Shown here: positions 18,393 through 26,873 of the stretch, piece by piece | How positions within the stretch are numbered: position 1 is the first letter of the stretch | How the letters are laid out: each line of letters opens with the position of its first letter | From: an uncultured Lachnospiraceae bacterium | GTDB taxonomy: Bacteria; Bacillota; Clostridia; Lachnospirales; Lachnospiraceae | Reading direction: 5' to 3' | Assembly: GCA_910586615.1 (NCBI GenBank) | Contig: CAJUJP010000005.1 | Location: 57,102-121,101, forward strand | Length of the DNA stretch: 64,000 nucleotides | The notes under the pieces: model-generated | Databases searched by the model: none | What the model saw: the letters and a program-made list of their open reading frames with translations, nothing else | Told to the model about the DNA's origin: nothing | Program-made: the position numbers and the translations under genes

Positions 18393-18413
18393 CGGAAGAT
18401 ACTGTATCTTCCG
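18393..18413. promoter_or_regulatory. Perfect inverted repeat in the pckA 5' UTR
   Basis: CGGAAGATAC, one base, GTATCTTCCG: a perfect 10-bp inverted repeat between the pckA promoter and its ribosome-binding site. It could be an operator or a 5' mRNA hairpin. No T-run follows, so it is not a terminator. Confidence 0.55.
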
Positions 18414-18454
18414 CCTCCTGCATGATATGTACAGAATGCCCGTACACCGCTCTA

Positions 18455-18483
18455 ATTATCTCAAAACCACCCTTAAAAGTCAA
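18455..18483 (-). promoter_or_regulatory. Sigma-A promoter of pckA
   Basis: TTGACT (18478-18483), 17-bp spacer, GATAAT (18455-18460) on the minus strand; start near 18448, leaving a 5' UTR of about 90 bases. Confidence 0.7.
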
Positions 18484-18606
18484 TAAAGAAATCATAAAGT
18501 CTCAACCCCTTATTTTTTCAGCATTTTTTCGTTCAAAAAAATTTCATTTTAAAAATATGAACATTCTTTGAATAATGTTAAATCTTTCTTAATTACATCT
18601 TTTTTC

Positions 18607-18636
18607 TTGTACCACACTTTTTATTTATGTTATGAT
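18607..18636 (+). promoter_or_regulatory. Sigma-A promoter of citrate synthase
   Basis: TTGTAC (18607-18612), 18-bp spacer, TATGAT (18631-18636). The AAGGAGGT ribosome-binding site is at 18681-18688, 8 bases before the ATG. The DNA between the two divergent promoters (18484-18606) is very AT-rich with no other feature that I can name. Confidence 0.65.
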
Positions 18637-18696
18637 AGTGTAGTATGAGAATAAAGACGATGAAAAAGTAAAGAGAACGGAAGGAGGTATTTTTTT

Positions 18697-20067
18697 ATGG
18701 AACAGAACAGTTTTTCCGAGATTACACCTGAGATTATTCGACTTGCAGGTATGAGCGAGCAAGCCGGTATTATAGACACCGATCTATTCACAAAATATGA
18801 TGTCAAACGTGGACTGCGTGACCTGAACGGCAAGGGCGTACTGGCCGGCCTTACTAATATTTCCGATGTGCGCGCCAGCAAGACCGTGGATAGCGTACAG
18901 GTTCCCACCCATGGAAAGCTCTTCTACCGCGGCTACAATGTAAAGGATCTGGTAGAAGGTTTTGCAGGCGAGGAACGCTTCGGCTTTGAAGAAGTGACTT
19001 ATCTTCTTCTGTTTGACAAGCTTCCCGACAGAAAGGAACTGGAAGAGTTTTCACGGCTTTTGTCCGGTTACCGCTCTCTTCCCACCAGTTTTGTGCGGGA
19101 TATCATCATGAAAGCGCCCAGCAATGATATGATGAACACACTTGCCAGGAGCGTGCTTACCCTCTATTCTTACGACGACAGAGCGGATGACACCTCACTG
19201 CCCAATGTACTGCGGCAATGTCTGCAGTTGATCGCACTGTTTCCCATGCTCTCTATTTACGGCTATCAGGCTTACAGCCATTACCATAACGGAGAGAGCC
19301 TGTACATACACCAGCCCCGTGCAGAACTGTCCAACGCCGAGAATATCCTGCATATTCTGCGTCCCGACAGCAAATATACCCCTCTTGAGGCCAAGATTCT
19401 GGACATAGCACTGATCCTGCACATGGAGCACGGCGGCGGTAACAATTCCAGTTTTACCACCCACGTGGTCACTTCTTCCCTGACAGACACCTATTCTGTC
19501 ATCGCTGCAGCCATCGGATCTTTGAAAGGTCCCCGCCACGGCGGTGCCAACATCAAGGTCGTCCAGATGTTTGAAGAGATGAAGAAAGAAGTATCCGACT
19601 GGAGCAATGAAGGCCAGGTTGCTGATTATCTGACCCGCCTGCTGCACAAAGATGCTTTTGACCATGCCGGCCTGATCTACGGTGTGGGACACGCCGTATA
19701 TTCCAAATCAGACCCCCGTGCGGTTATTTTCAAAAACTTCGTGGAGAAACTTTCCGAGGAAAAAGGACTGCATGACGAATTCGCACTCTACTCCTTAGTG
19801 GAGCGTCTCGGACCGGAGCTTATCTCCCGTGAACGTCCGATTTATAAGGGTGTTAACGTAAATGTGGACTTCTACTCCGGTTTCGTATACCATATGCTGA
19901 ACCTGCCGATGGAGCTTTACACACCGATCTTTGCCATTGCCAGGATCGTCGGATGGAGCGCCCACCGTATGGAAGAGCTGGCCAATAACGGTAAGATCAT
20001 CAGACCGGCCTACAAGACAGTCTGTACCGACCGCGATTATATTAAAATTGATAAAAGAGATGCCTGA
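18697..20067 (+). CDS. gltA: Citrate synthase
   Basis: A 456-residue enzyme that condenses oxaloacetate with acetyl-CoA. Family marks: KLFYRGYNVKDL near residue 72, EHGGGNNSSFTTHVV with a catalytic His, GSLKGPRHGGAN with the second His, and GVGHAVYSKSDPR near residue 330, followed by the active-site Asp in NVNVDFYSGF. The length and the N-terminal extension of about 50 residues fit the Clostridia type II-like group. With pckA opposite, it supplies the oxidative arm towards 2-oxoglutarate for glutamate synthesis in an organism that likely lacks a full citric acid cycle. Confidence 0.93.
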   Translation: MEQNSFSEITPEIIRLAGMSEQAGIIDTDLFTKYDVKRGLRDLNGKGVLAGLTNISDVRASKTVDSVQVPTHGKLFYRGYNVKDLVEGFAGEERFGFEEVTYLLLFDKLPDRKELEEFSRLLSGYRSLPTSFVRDIIMKAPSNDMMNTLARSVLTLYSYDDRADDTSLPNVLRQCLQLIALFPMLSIYGYQAYSHYHNGESLYIHQPRAELSNAENILHILRPDSKYTPLEAKILDIALILHMEHGGGNNSSFTTHVVTSSLTDTYSVIAAAIGSLKGPRHGGANIKVVQMFEEMKKEVSDWSNEGQVADYLTRLLHKDAFDHAGLIYGVGHAVYSKSDPRAVIFKNFVEKLSEEKGLHDEFALYSLVERLGPELISRERPIYKGVNVNVDFYSGFVYHMLNLPMELYTPIFAIARIVGWSAHRMEELANNGKIIRPAYKTVCTDRDYIKIDKRDA

Positions 20068-20121
20068 CCGCATCTCTTTTAATATGATTCTCAGAAAAAA
20101 TTTCTGTCTGCTTTTCCTGTC

Positions 20122-20505
20122 TCAGCGTTTCTTCCCGCTCTGTTTATCCCGCACTCTCTGCCGGCTCATATACTGCTTCCGCCCACGCGAAAATGTGATG
20201 CCATAAATACCGATAGCGGCAACAATCACCCCGATCCCGATCCATGTGACCTGTCTGGAATGAATGAAGTAATCGTTCACAAGATGAATGATACCGGCGA
20301 TTACGATCATAATGCCTGCCAGAAGAATCCCTTTGTACATATACTCGATAAATCCCACTTTATCCTTAATGTCCTTCTCCGTGGCATCCTTGCTTAACAT
20401 GACATTAACCGCGATAATCCCGCGCTTCTTCGCCGATATGGCGCTGAAAATCAAATAAATGCCGCTTGCAACAAAAAGAATGTCAAGCATTCCGCCCATT
20501 CCCAT
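20122..20505 (-). CDS. Small membrane protein, unknown function
   Basis: A 127-residue protein with three hydrophobic segments (about residues 4-24, 53-75 and 83-104) and a basic C-terminal tail ending KQSGKKR. ATG at 20505 lies 4 bases after the response regulator stop and has GGAGGAG upstream. No family recognised. It is the last gene of a run with thrC and a single-domain response regulator, but the link may be only transcriptional. Confidence 0.65.
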   Translation of the reverse strand: MGMGGMLDILFVASGIYLIFSAISAKKRGIIAVNVMLSKDATEKDIKDKVGFIEYMYKGILLAGIMIVIAGIIHLVNDYFIHSRQVTWIGIGVIVAAIGIYGITFSRGRKQYMSRQRVRDKQSGKKR

Positions 20506-20509
20506 TGCC

Positions 20510-20878
20510 TTACTCCTCCGTCTTCCAGAGCGCCTCGATCCTGTCCAACAGCATCTGAGGTTCAACCGGCTTCCTGATAAAATCAACCGCCCCTAACGCC
20601 ATCCCCCGCTCTTTACTTTTCTTCCCATTATCAGCTGTCAGCAAAATTACCGGAACTTCCGCCGTCTCCGGAGCCGCCTTCATGCATTCCAACACCTCAT
20701 AACCATCTATCTCATCCATATAGATGTCCAGCAAAACCAGATCAGGGATCTCCGTCTTAAAAAAAGCCAGTGCCTCCCTGCCGGATTTTACCATGGTGAT
20801 CTTATATTTTCCTTCTAATATCAAACCCTCGCATTTGAGATTGGTGGACACATCATCAACTAATAAAATATGTTTCAT
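20510..20878 (-). CDS. Single-domain response regulator (CheY-like)
   Basis: A 122-residue stand-alone receiver domain: acidic pocket in ILLVDDVS, phospho-acceptor Asp in LVLLDIYMD, Thr in ILLTAD, and Lys in FIRKPVEP. There is no output domain, so it should act through protein contact. The ATG begins two bases after the thrC stop codon, so it is probably translated in a coupled way. No cognate kinase lies beside it. Confidence 0.88.
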   Translation of the reverse strand: MKHILLVDDVSTNLKCEGLILEGKYKITMVKSGREALAFFKTEIPDLVLLDIYMDEIDGYEVLECMKAAPETAEVPVILLTADNGKKSKERGMALGAVDFIRKPVEPQMLLDRIEALWKTEE

Positions 20879-20880
20879 CG

Positions 20881-22374
20881 CTATGAAACAATTCCCAGAA
20901 AACGCTTTACTGTCGTTTTCATTTCTGTTTTATCACATACCGTGTCATGAAGCACCGGTGCAGTGCGAATCTCCTCGATTGCCGGAGGCACATCTACATT
21001 TCCGATCTTTGAAAGCTCGTCCACCAGTTCAAAATCGGACATTGCATCATATTTGCCGTCGATAGCGTTCATAACATTTCTTGTAAACTTAAACGGACTT
21101 GCCGTAGATACGATCAGCGTCGCGGTATCGTCCTTCGTTTCAGTCTTATATTTCTGATAAACCGCACCGGCCACAGCCGTATGTGTATCAAGCACATAGC
21201 CCGTACTCTCATACAATTCTCTGATCTGCTGTGAAGTCTCCTTCTCGTCAGCATAATTGCCGTAGAAATCCGCAAGCTGTTCCTTCATCTGCTCCGTAAT
21301 CTCATAAGATCCCGTCCGGCCAAGAGCTTCCATAAGCTCCTTGTTCTTCTGTGCATCATCTCCCGCAATGCGGTAGATCAGACGCTCAAGATTACTGGAT
21401 ATCAGAATATCCATAGACGGCGAACTGGTCAGAACAAACTCCCTGTTGCGGTCATATCTGCCTGTCACAAAGAAATCATAGAGTACCTTGTTTTCATTGG
21501 ACGCACAGATCAGTTTTCCGATCGGCACACCCATATTCTTCGCATAAAACGCTGCCAGAATATTACCGAAATTACCGGTAGGCACTACCACGTTGATCTT
21601 CTCACCATCCCTGATCTTCTCCTCCTCAAGCAGTTTTGCATAGGAATATACATAATAAACCACCTGGGGCACAAGACGCCCGATATTAATAGAATTGGCC
21701 GAAGAGAACTGCATTCCCGCCTGCTCCATCTCCTGCGCCAGTTCACGGTCATTGAAAAGCGCCTTTACCCCTGTCTGGGCATCATCAAAATTACCATGGA
21801 TCCCCACCACAAAAGTGTTATCCCCTTTCTGAGTCACCATCTGTTTCTCCTGGATGGGGCTCACTCCGTTCTTGGGATAAAAGACGATGATCTTCGTCCC
21901 CTTCACATCCGCAAATCCGGCCAGCGCCGCCTTGCCTGTGTCACCCGACGTAGCTGCCAGAATAACAATCTCATTCTCCGCATGATTCTTACCCGCCGCC
22001 GTAGTCATCAGATGAGGAAGAATCGATAAAGCCATATCTTTAAAGGCTATGGTGGCACCGTGGAACAATTCCAGATAATATGTATCCTCCGCCTGTGTGA
22101 TCGGTGCGATCACTTCCGTATCAAATTTGGAATCATATGCCCGGCTGATACATTGTTTCAATTCTTCTTCCGTAAAATCCGTCAGAAAAAGCCGCATCAC
22201 TTCATATGCGATGTCCTGATAAGACCTGCCTGCCAATTCTCTCATGGAAAGCTCCAATGCCGGGATATGATCCGGAACGAACAATCCGCCGTCATCTGCC
22301 AGTCCTTTCAGAATCGCCTGGGATGCAGTGACCTTTTTCCCGCTGTCTCTCGTACTGCTGTATAATACTTCCAT
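20881..22374 (-). CDS. thrC: Threonine synthase
   Basis: A 497-residue PLP enzyme that converts O-phosphohomoserine to threonine. It has the N-terminal segment beginning YSSTRD, the PLP lysine motif HGATIAFKDMAL (about residues 104-115), the phosphate-binding AATSGDTGKAALAGF, and PTGNFGNILAAFYAKNMG. The length fits the longer fungal/enterobacterial-type class. The 195-bp upstream gap has no T-box or obvious leader structure. The gene reads into the single-domain response regulator. Confidence 0.95.
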   Translation of the reverse strand: MEVLYSSTRDSGKKVTASQAILKGLADDGGLFVPDHIPALELSMRELAGRSYQDIAYEVMRLFLTDFTEEELKQCISRAYDSKFDTEVIAPITQAEDTYYLELFHGATIAFKDMALSILPHLMTTAAGKNHAENEIVILAATSGDTGKAALAGFADVKGTKIIVFYPKNGVSPIQEKQMVTQKGDNTFVVGIHGNFDDAQTGVKALFNDRELAQEMEQAGMQFSSANSINIGRLVPQVVYYVYSYAKLLEEEKIRDGEKINVVVPTGNFGNILAAFYAKNMGVPIGKLICASNENKVLYDFFVTGRYDRNREFVLTSSPSMDILISSNLERLIYRIAGDDAQKNKELMEALGRTGSYEITEQMKEQLADFYGNYADEKETSQQIRELYESTGYVLDTHTAVAGAVYQKYKTETKDDTATLIVSTASPFKFTRNVMNAIDGKYDAMSDFELVDELSKIGNVDVPPAIEEIRTAPVLHDTVCDKTEMKTTVKRFLGIVS

Positions 22375-22569
22375 TTTATCCGACCATGCCTTTCAAACAT
22401 TTTTCAACAACATTTTTACTGGCCTATTGTACCATACAATCCGCGGCCACGCAACAATTCACTGCATGTTGTCCTCTGCATCCCCGATACTTTTTTTAAT
22501 TGTATTTCAAACCTGCGTTTCGATCTGATAAAAATTTCCGCAGGCATTCATGTGATTCCGTTTTATTTT

Positions 22570-23190
22570 TTACTGAAAGAATTCATGATGTCCATAGGCA
22601 AATAATCTTGTAAGTTTACGGTCAAACCATTGCAGTTTCTCGGAATCGGCTTTTTCCCTGGCACAGAAATACAGCGCTCCCTGGGATATATCCTCCCCGT
22701 ACAACGCCCGTTCCACCGCCTCTAACGTGTCTTCACTGATCTTGACACTCTGGTATCTGCCGTCCACGGTAGGAGAAAACTGTGCGATCCCCTGTTCCTT
22801 CTGCATCACCACTTCAAACACCGTATCCGGGAAACTTTCGCTGTTAACTCTGTTTAATACCACATTGGCAACTAACAGCTTGCCGTCCTGATCCTCTCCT
22901 CCCGCTTCCGCCTCCACGATTCGTATGAGCGCCTCATAATCCTTGTCCGACAATTGATACTGCCTGGTCTGTTCAAGCACTTCATAGTCCACAACTCTCT
23001 GTCCGGACGATACGCTGGAAATCATCTCTATAAAACTGTGCTTATCCTCCGTCATACTCTCATCCAGATATTCCATCTGAAAAGCAGGCTTGGCCGCAAT
23101 CCGGTTAATCTTGAGTTCCCTGGCACATACCCATGACGAACATACCACCATGCTTGCCAGTAAAAACCCCGATACATATTTCCTGTACAT
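22570..23190 (-). CDS. Cell wall hydrolase, SleB/CwlJ family
   Basis: A 206-residue exported protein. Residues 1-24 are a signal peptide or anchor. The catalytic domain (about 85-200) has the family pattern IVEAEAGGEDQDGKLLVANVV with the catalytic Glu, then AQFSPTVDGRYQ and ALYFCAR. SleB and CwlJ are lytic transglycosylases acting on spore cortex, but many Clostridia carry several paralogues used in vegetative growth. The SPOR or PG-binding repeat of SleB is missing, so its exact role is open. Confidence 0.85.
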   Translation of the reverse strand: MYRKYVSGFLLASMVVCSSWVCARELKINRIAAKPAFQMEYLDESMTEDKHSFIEMISSVSSGQRVVDYEVLEQTRQYQLSDKDYEALIRIVEAEAGGEDQDGKLLVANVVLNRVNSESFPDTVFEVVMQKEQGIAQFSPTVDGRYQSVKISEDTLEAVERALYGEDISQGALYFCAREKADSEKLQWFDRKLTRLFAYGHHEFFQ

Positions 23191-23437
23191 CTTTCCTCCA
23201 TTCCATACGATACTTTTATCGTAATTTTTAGCAGTTCAGTGTTTCAGCCGGCATTCCGGCAGTGTACTGCACGGTCTGACACAGGCTGTAACAGGCGGCG
23301 CACCGAAAACAGTGCACCATAGACTGGGCAATTACAATTTTTTCATGTTTATATTCTATACAGGATAAAGGAAAAATATTTCTGAATTTGTTTTTTTTCT
23401 CAAAAATGGTACAATCATATAAAAGGAGAGCGATTCC

Positions 23438-24235
23438 ATGAAACAGCAGTTACCCGGCGTATATACGGCAAAGCGCAAGGATCAGACCACCTATTACCGC
23501 GCCTCATTAACTTATCGCAATAAACACATCAGTCTGGGAAGTTTCGACAATCCGGAGGCCGCGCACCGTGCCTATCTGACTGCCGGTTCGCTGCTGGAAA
23601 ATCCGGATCTTACCCTGCAGCATTTTCATGCAGAATCACCTCTTCCCTTTATAAAATGGGTAATTTTACTCAATTTCCGGGACAATGGCCTTTACTTTTC
23701 CACGCCAATCTATATCCGTCCGCGATTTTTTTATTACTATTTTTCTTTAACGGAATTCTTTATTTTTGATCTGGAAGATCTGTTCTATTATTCAACCCGT
23801 CGTATTTCCCGGCGGGGCGGTCACTATTTTGTGGCAGATTATGGAATGCAGGTCAATATCATGAGCCGTTACGGCATCAAAAACTATGCCGTGGAAGGCC
23901 GGGACTATCGGTTTATCAACGGGAACAGCCAGGACCTGCGCTATGAAAATATAGAAATCATCAACCGCTATAACGGCGTGTATGCCGTAAATACCAACGG
24001 CACCATCCATTATCAGGTGAAAATTCATGTAAAGGGAAATATCAATGTGGGAACCTACACCTCCGAAACAGAGGCTGCGATCGCCTACAATAAGGCTGTG
24101 GATATGCTCAAAAAAGCCGGCGTAAACAAGGATTACTCTCCCAATTATATGGAAGGAATGTCTCCTGCCGCTTACGCCGACCTGTATGCTTCTGTAAAAA
24201 TTTCTTCCGGTGTCAGAAATTACCGCTGTGAATAA
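23438..24235 (+). CDS. AP2-domain protein with HNH-like remnant
   Basis: A 265-residue protein with two AP2-like DNA-binding domains at its ends: residues 1-45 (GVYTAKRKDQTTYYRASLTY, then LGSFDNPEAAHRAY) and about 180-240 (GVYAVNTNGTIHYQVKIHV, then VGTYTSETEAAIAYNKA). The middle (about 130-180) ends in INGNSQDLRYENIEIINR, which looks like the close of an HNH homing endonuclease domain (usual N-LDNRRENL). The His-His catalytic part is not visible and the region before it is aromatic-rich. It may be a domesticated endonuclease now acting as a DNA-binding protein. Its last 16 bases overlap the convergent GH25 gene. Confidence 0.7.
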   Translation: MKQQLPGVYTAKRKDQTTYYRASLTYRNKHISLGSFDNPEAAHRAYLTAGSLLENPDLTLQHFHAESPLPFIKWVILLNFRDNGLYFSTPIYIRPRFFYYYFSLTEFFIFDLEDLFYYSTRRISRRGGHYFVADYGMQVNIMSRYGIKNYAVEGRDYRFINGNSQDLRYENIEIINRYNGVYAVNTNGTIHYQVKIHVKGNINVGTYTSETEAAIAYNKAVDMLKKAGVNKDYSPNYMEGMSPAAYADLYASVKISSGVRNYRCE

Positions 24236-25419
24236 CCTACAAAACAAATATTCAGATTGGCATTGCCGTCTATACCGTTAAGCACCCCTTCCGTGGAATA
24301 CTGCCACATCGCATACTGATAGGGATAATCCGGAATCTCTTCTTCCTGTGCAAGCCATACATCATAGTTTTGCAGCTTTGCCAGATCGATCTCTTTGATC
24401 AGCCATTCCTTATCGCCGTAGATCATCGGCACATAACCTCCCGCCTTCACACTTTCCAGAAAAGAGGCTGCTATATTTGTCCTGTCCTCTCTACTCAGTC
24501 CGTCGATTCTAGCCGTATCATTCGGGACAAACTCCATATCAAAGGCAACCGGATACTTAACATGCACACGGTAAGGTTCCAGGTTCTGCAGTACAAAACT
24601 TGCCTCCTGCACCGCCTCTTCCTGGCTGACTGCCTGAGAGTAAAAATATACACCGATATCCAGTCCCGCGGCAATGGCCCCATCCATATTCGCCTTGAAA
24701 TTTTCATCCAGCGTGATCTGCGCAGAACTGTAGCCCCGGCCTCCGAGACGGATCATCACATAGTCGATACCTGCCGCTTTCAGCCCGGTAAAATTCACCT
24801 GACCGGTCTCTTTGGAAATATCGGCGCCCACATAAGACACTTTCCTGCCGTTCTCCATGTAACGTTTTAGGCCCGCCTTCTCCTCTATCTTCGTAAAATC
24901 ATAGGTATTCTTGGTCAGATAGGGGCTGATCAGTACCCATTCCTGTGTGCCGTCGGGATTCGTGATCTGGGTATGTTTTCCGTCAACAGCCGGATCATTG
25001 AGTGCTTCCTGTTCTTTTTCTTTCTCCCTCTGCTCCCGCTCTTCCCGTTCTTTCTCTGCCTTTTCTGTAAAAGTGGACCGGGGCTTCTTCTGAATGACAG
25101 CCACATCGTTCTCACCCTCTGTCTCTTCATCTCTGGTTGGATACATATCCCAGAATTCCAGATCCTCTGACCTTATCTTACGCCCGGATAGTGCGGCCTC
25201 TTCCGCCTCCTGCTCCAAAACGGCAGCGGCGGCCTCCTCTTCCTGCTGTTCCTGTATTTCTTTTAAATAGTCGCTGCCCTTTTTCTGCTGATCATTAGCC
25301 TTCAACAGCACAAACAGCAGAATGACCACAAAAGCAGCCACACCTATAACCATATAAACTACGGAAATTCCTGTTCCGCCAGACTCTTCCTCTCCCGGTA
25401 ATCTCATATGAATGACCAT
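24220..25419 (-). CDS. GH25 family lysozyme, membrane anchored
   Basis: A 399-residue muramidase. Residues about 18-42 form a membrane helix. Residues 43-150 are a charged, Glu/Lys-rich, coiled-coil-like stalk. The GH25 barrel (about 195-399) has VGADISKETG, GIDYVMIRLGGRGY, FDMEF with the catalytic Asp/Glu pair, and MWQYSTEG. It cleaves the N-acetylmuramic acid to N-acetylglucosamine bond of peptidoglycan, here probably held at the outer face of the membrane. Start at 25419 is the likely one; ATG at 25407 is possible. It is convergent with, and overlaps, the AP2 gene. Confidence 0.9.
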   Translation of the reverse strand: MVIHMRLPGEEESGGTGISVVYMVIGVAAFVVILLFVLLKANDQQKKGSDYLKEIQEQQEEEAAAAVLEQEAEEAALSGRKIRSEDLEFWDMYPTRDEETEGENDVAVIQKKPRSTFTEKAEKEREEREQREKEKEQEALNDPAVDGKHTQITNPDGTQEWVLISPYLTKNTYDFTKIEEKAGLKRYMENGRKVSYVGADISKETGQVNFTGLKAAGIDYVMIRLGGRGYSSAQITLDENFKANMDGAIAAGLDIGVYFYSQAVSQEEAVQEASFVLQNLEPYRVHVKYPVAFDMEFVPNDTARIDGLSREDRTNIAASFLESVKAGGYVPMIYGDKEWLIKEIDLAKLQNYDVWLAQEEEIPDYPYQYAMWQYSTEGVLNGIDGNANLNICFVGYSQR

Positions 25420-25470
25420 GCCTTTCCGTAACCTGCAAATTTAAAACCGCAGGCACAAATTTCAATTCTG

Positions 25471-25499
25471 GTAACAGTTCAGCCTCCGGCTTCACGGTG
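25471..25499. repeat. Dispersed intergenic repeat, copy 1
   Basis: The 29 bases starting GTAACAGTTCAG and ending in CCGGC, T or C, then TCAC match 29216-29244 at about 24 of 29 positions. Related but weaker sequence is near 23231 and 8821. All copies are intergenic. Confidence 0.4.
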
Positions 25500-25618
25500 T
25501 TACTGTTCACTCCGTTCCAGTAAGTGCAATATATACGTTTTCGTACGGACTTAGCAGTAAATCCTGTCTGAACAGCAACTTCATGGTTCCGATTCTGCAC
25601 AATATATACTTCCCTGTA

Positions 25619-25647
25619 TTGTCTGCGTCCTGTACAAATGCTATACT
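25619..25647 (+). promoter_or_regulatory. Sigma-A promoter upstream of apbE
   Basis: TTGTCT (25619-25624), 17-bp spacer, TATACT (25642-25647). It leaves an untranslated leader of about 150 bases before apbE, in which I see no known riboswitch. Confidence 0.6.
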
Positions 25648-25807
25648 GTCTGTTATGGTATCATGTTATGGGAAATTTGACAACTCAGACAAATCCGCGC
25701 CGGTGCTGTTCCTGACTGGAACGCAATCCACACATAATATCTGAGAACCGCCTTTTTACCGTAACACGGACTGTTGTTTCCACAAACCACCCCTGTCAGG
25801 AGTTTCC

Positions 25808-26806
25808 ATGAATGTCACAAAATGTTACTTATTTGTATTGACTATATTAGTCACCATCAGTCTGTGCGGCTGCAGCCGTACTGCCCAGCCCGTTTCACAG
25901 GTAGGATTCTATCTGGACACGGTAATTCAGATCACACTTTATGACACCAAAGGCGACGATGCCTGCCGCCAGCATATTGAAGAATGTTTCACTCTGATAG
26001 AACAGTACGAGCATCTGTTCAGCGCCACTCTGGAGGACTCGGATGTCTGGAAAATCAACCACAGCGGCGGTGAACCTGTGACTGTTTCCGACGACACCGC
26101 CTGTCTTCTCCGAACCGCGCTCCATTATTGTGAATTATCCGGCGGACGGATAGACCTCAGCGTGCTGCCTGTAAGCAGTCTCTGGAACTTCGGCTCTGAA
26201 AAAGCCCCTCATGTGCCGGATGCCGCTTCTCTGGCAGAAGCTCTCTCCCATGTCGATTACCACGGTGTTCATATAGAAGATAATACCGTGACGCTTTCGG
26301 ATCCTCACTCCGCCATTGATCTTGGCTTTATCGCCAAAGGTTATATTGCCGACCGTCTGAAGGAATATCTTCTGTCTTGTGGCGTGGAAAGCGCCTGCAT
26401 CAGCCTGGGCGGCAATCTGATCACCATAGGATCGAAACCGGATGGTTCACCCTACCGTGTAGGCATTCAGAAACCCTTTGCCGATGAAGGCGAAATCATC
26501 ACTGCCATTGACGTTACCGACGCTTCGGTAGTCTCATCCGGCATTTATGAACGGTATTTCTACGAAAACGACACTCTGTACCACCATTTGCTCGATACAG
26601 CTACAGGCTATCCTGTGCACAATCAAATAGCAGGTGTGACTATCCTGTCAGCCTCCTCCACGGAAGCCGACGCTCTGTCTACTACCTGCTATTTCCTGGG
26701 TCTTGATGCCGGTATGGATCTGATCGAATCTCTGGACGGTGTGGAAGCGCTGTTTATCTTAACAGACGGCACCCGGCACCGTTCCGGCGGATTTCCTTCC
26801 GAATAA
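25808..26806 (+). CDS. apbE: FAD:protein FMN transferase, lipoprotein
   Basis: A 332-residue lipoprotein: signal peptide with lipobox LCGC (about residues 19-22), then an ApbE domain with FYLDTVIQITLYD near the start, AIDLGFIAKGYIADRL, SACISLGGNLITIG, and the late ASSTEADALSTTCYFLG metal-binding segment. ApbE cleaves FAD and links FMN to Thr in target flavoproteins on the outer face of the membrane. RnfD and RnfG, encoded 9-11 kb away, carry the target motif, so this enzyme is a good candidate to flavinylate them. The ribosome-binding site AGGAG precedes the ATG. It is the only plus-strand gene in this part. Confidence 0.92.
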   Translation: MNVTKCYLFVLTILVTISLCGCSRTAQPVSQVGFYLDTVIQITLYDTKGDDACRQHIEECFTLIEQYEHLFSATLEDSDVWKINHSGGEPVTVSDDTACLLRTALHYCELSGGRIDLSVLPVSSLWNFGSEKAPHVPDAASLAEALSHVDYHGVHIEDNTVTLSDPHSAIDLGFIAKGYIADRLKEYLLSCGVESACISLGGNLITIGSKPDGSPYRVGIQKPFADEGEIITAIDVTDASVVSSGIYERYFYENDTLYHHLLDTATGYPVHNQIAGVTILSASSTEADALSTTCYFLGLDAGMDLIESLDGVEALFILTDGTRHRSGGFPSE

Positions 26807-26873
26807 TGCCGCCGATGCCCCATACTGTTTTCCTGCATCAAATATCCATTTTATGCCGTCTGATCCGCCACGC

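Larger units (their letters stand above)
25420..25807. other. Intergenic region between GH25 and apbE
   Basis: No gene over 388 bases. It contains a dispersed repeat (25471-25499) and a plus-strand promoter (25619-25647). Confidence 0.5.

Noticed and set aside
22375..22569. T-box or riboswitch before thrC
   Set aside because: The gap has no T-box motif or other known leader signature, despite a GCGGCC-containing stretch that looks similar at first sight.
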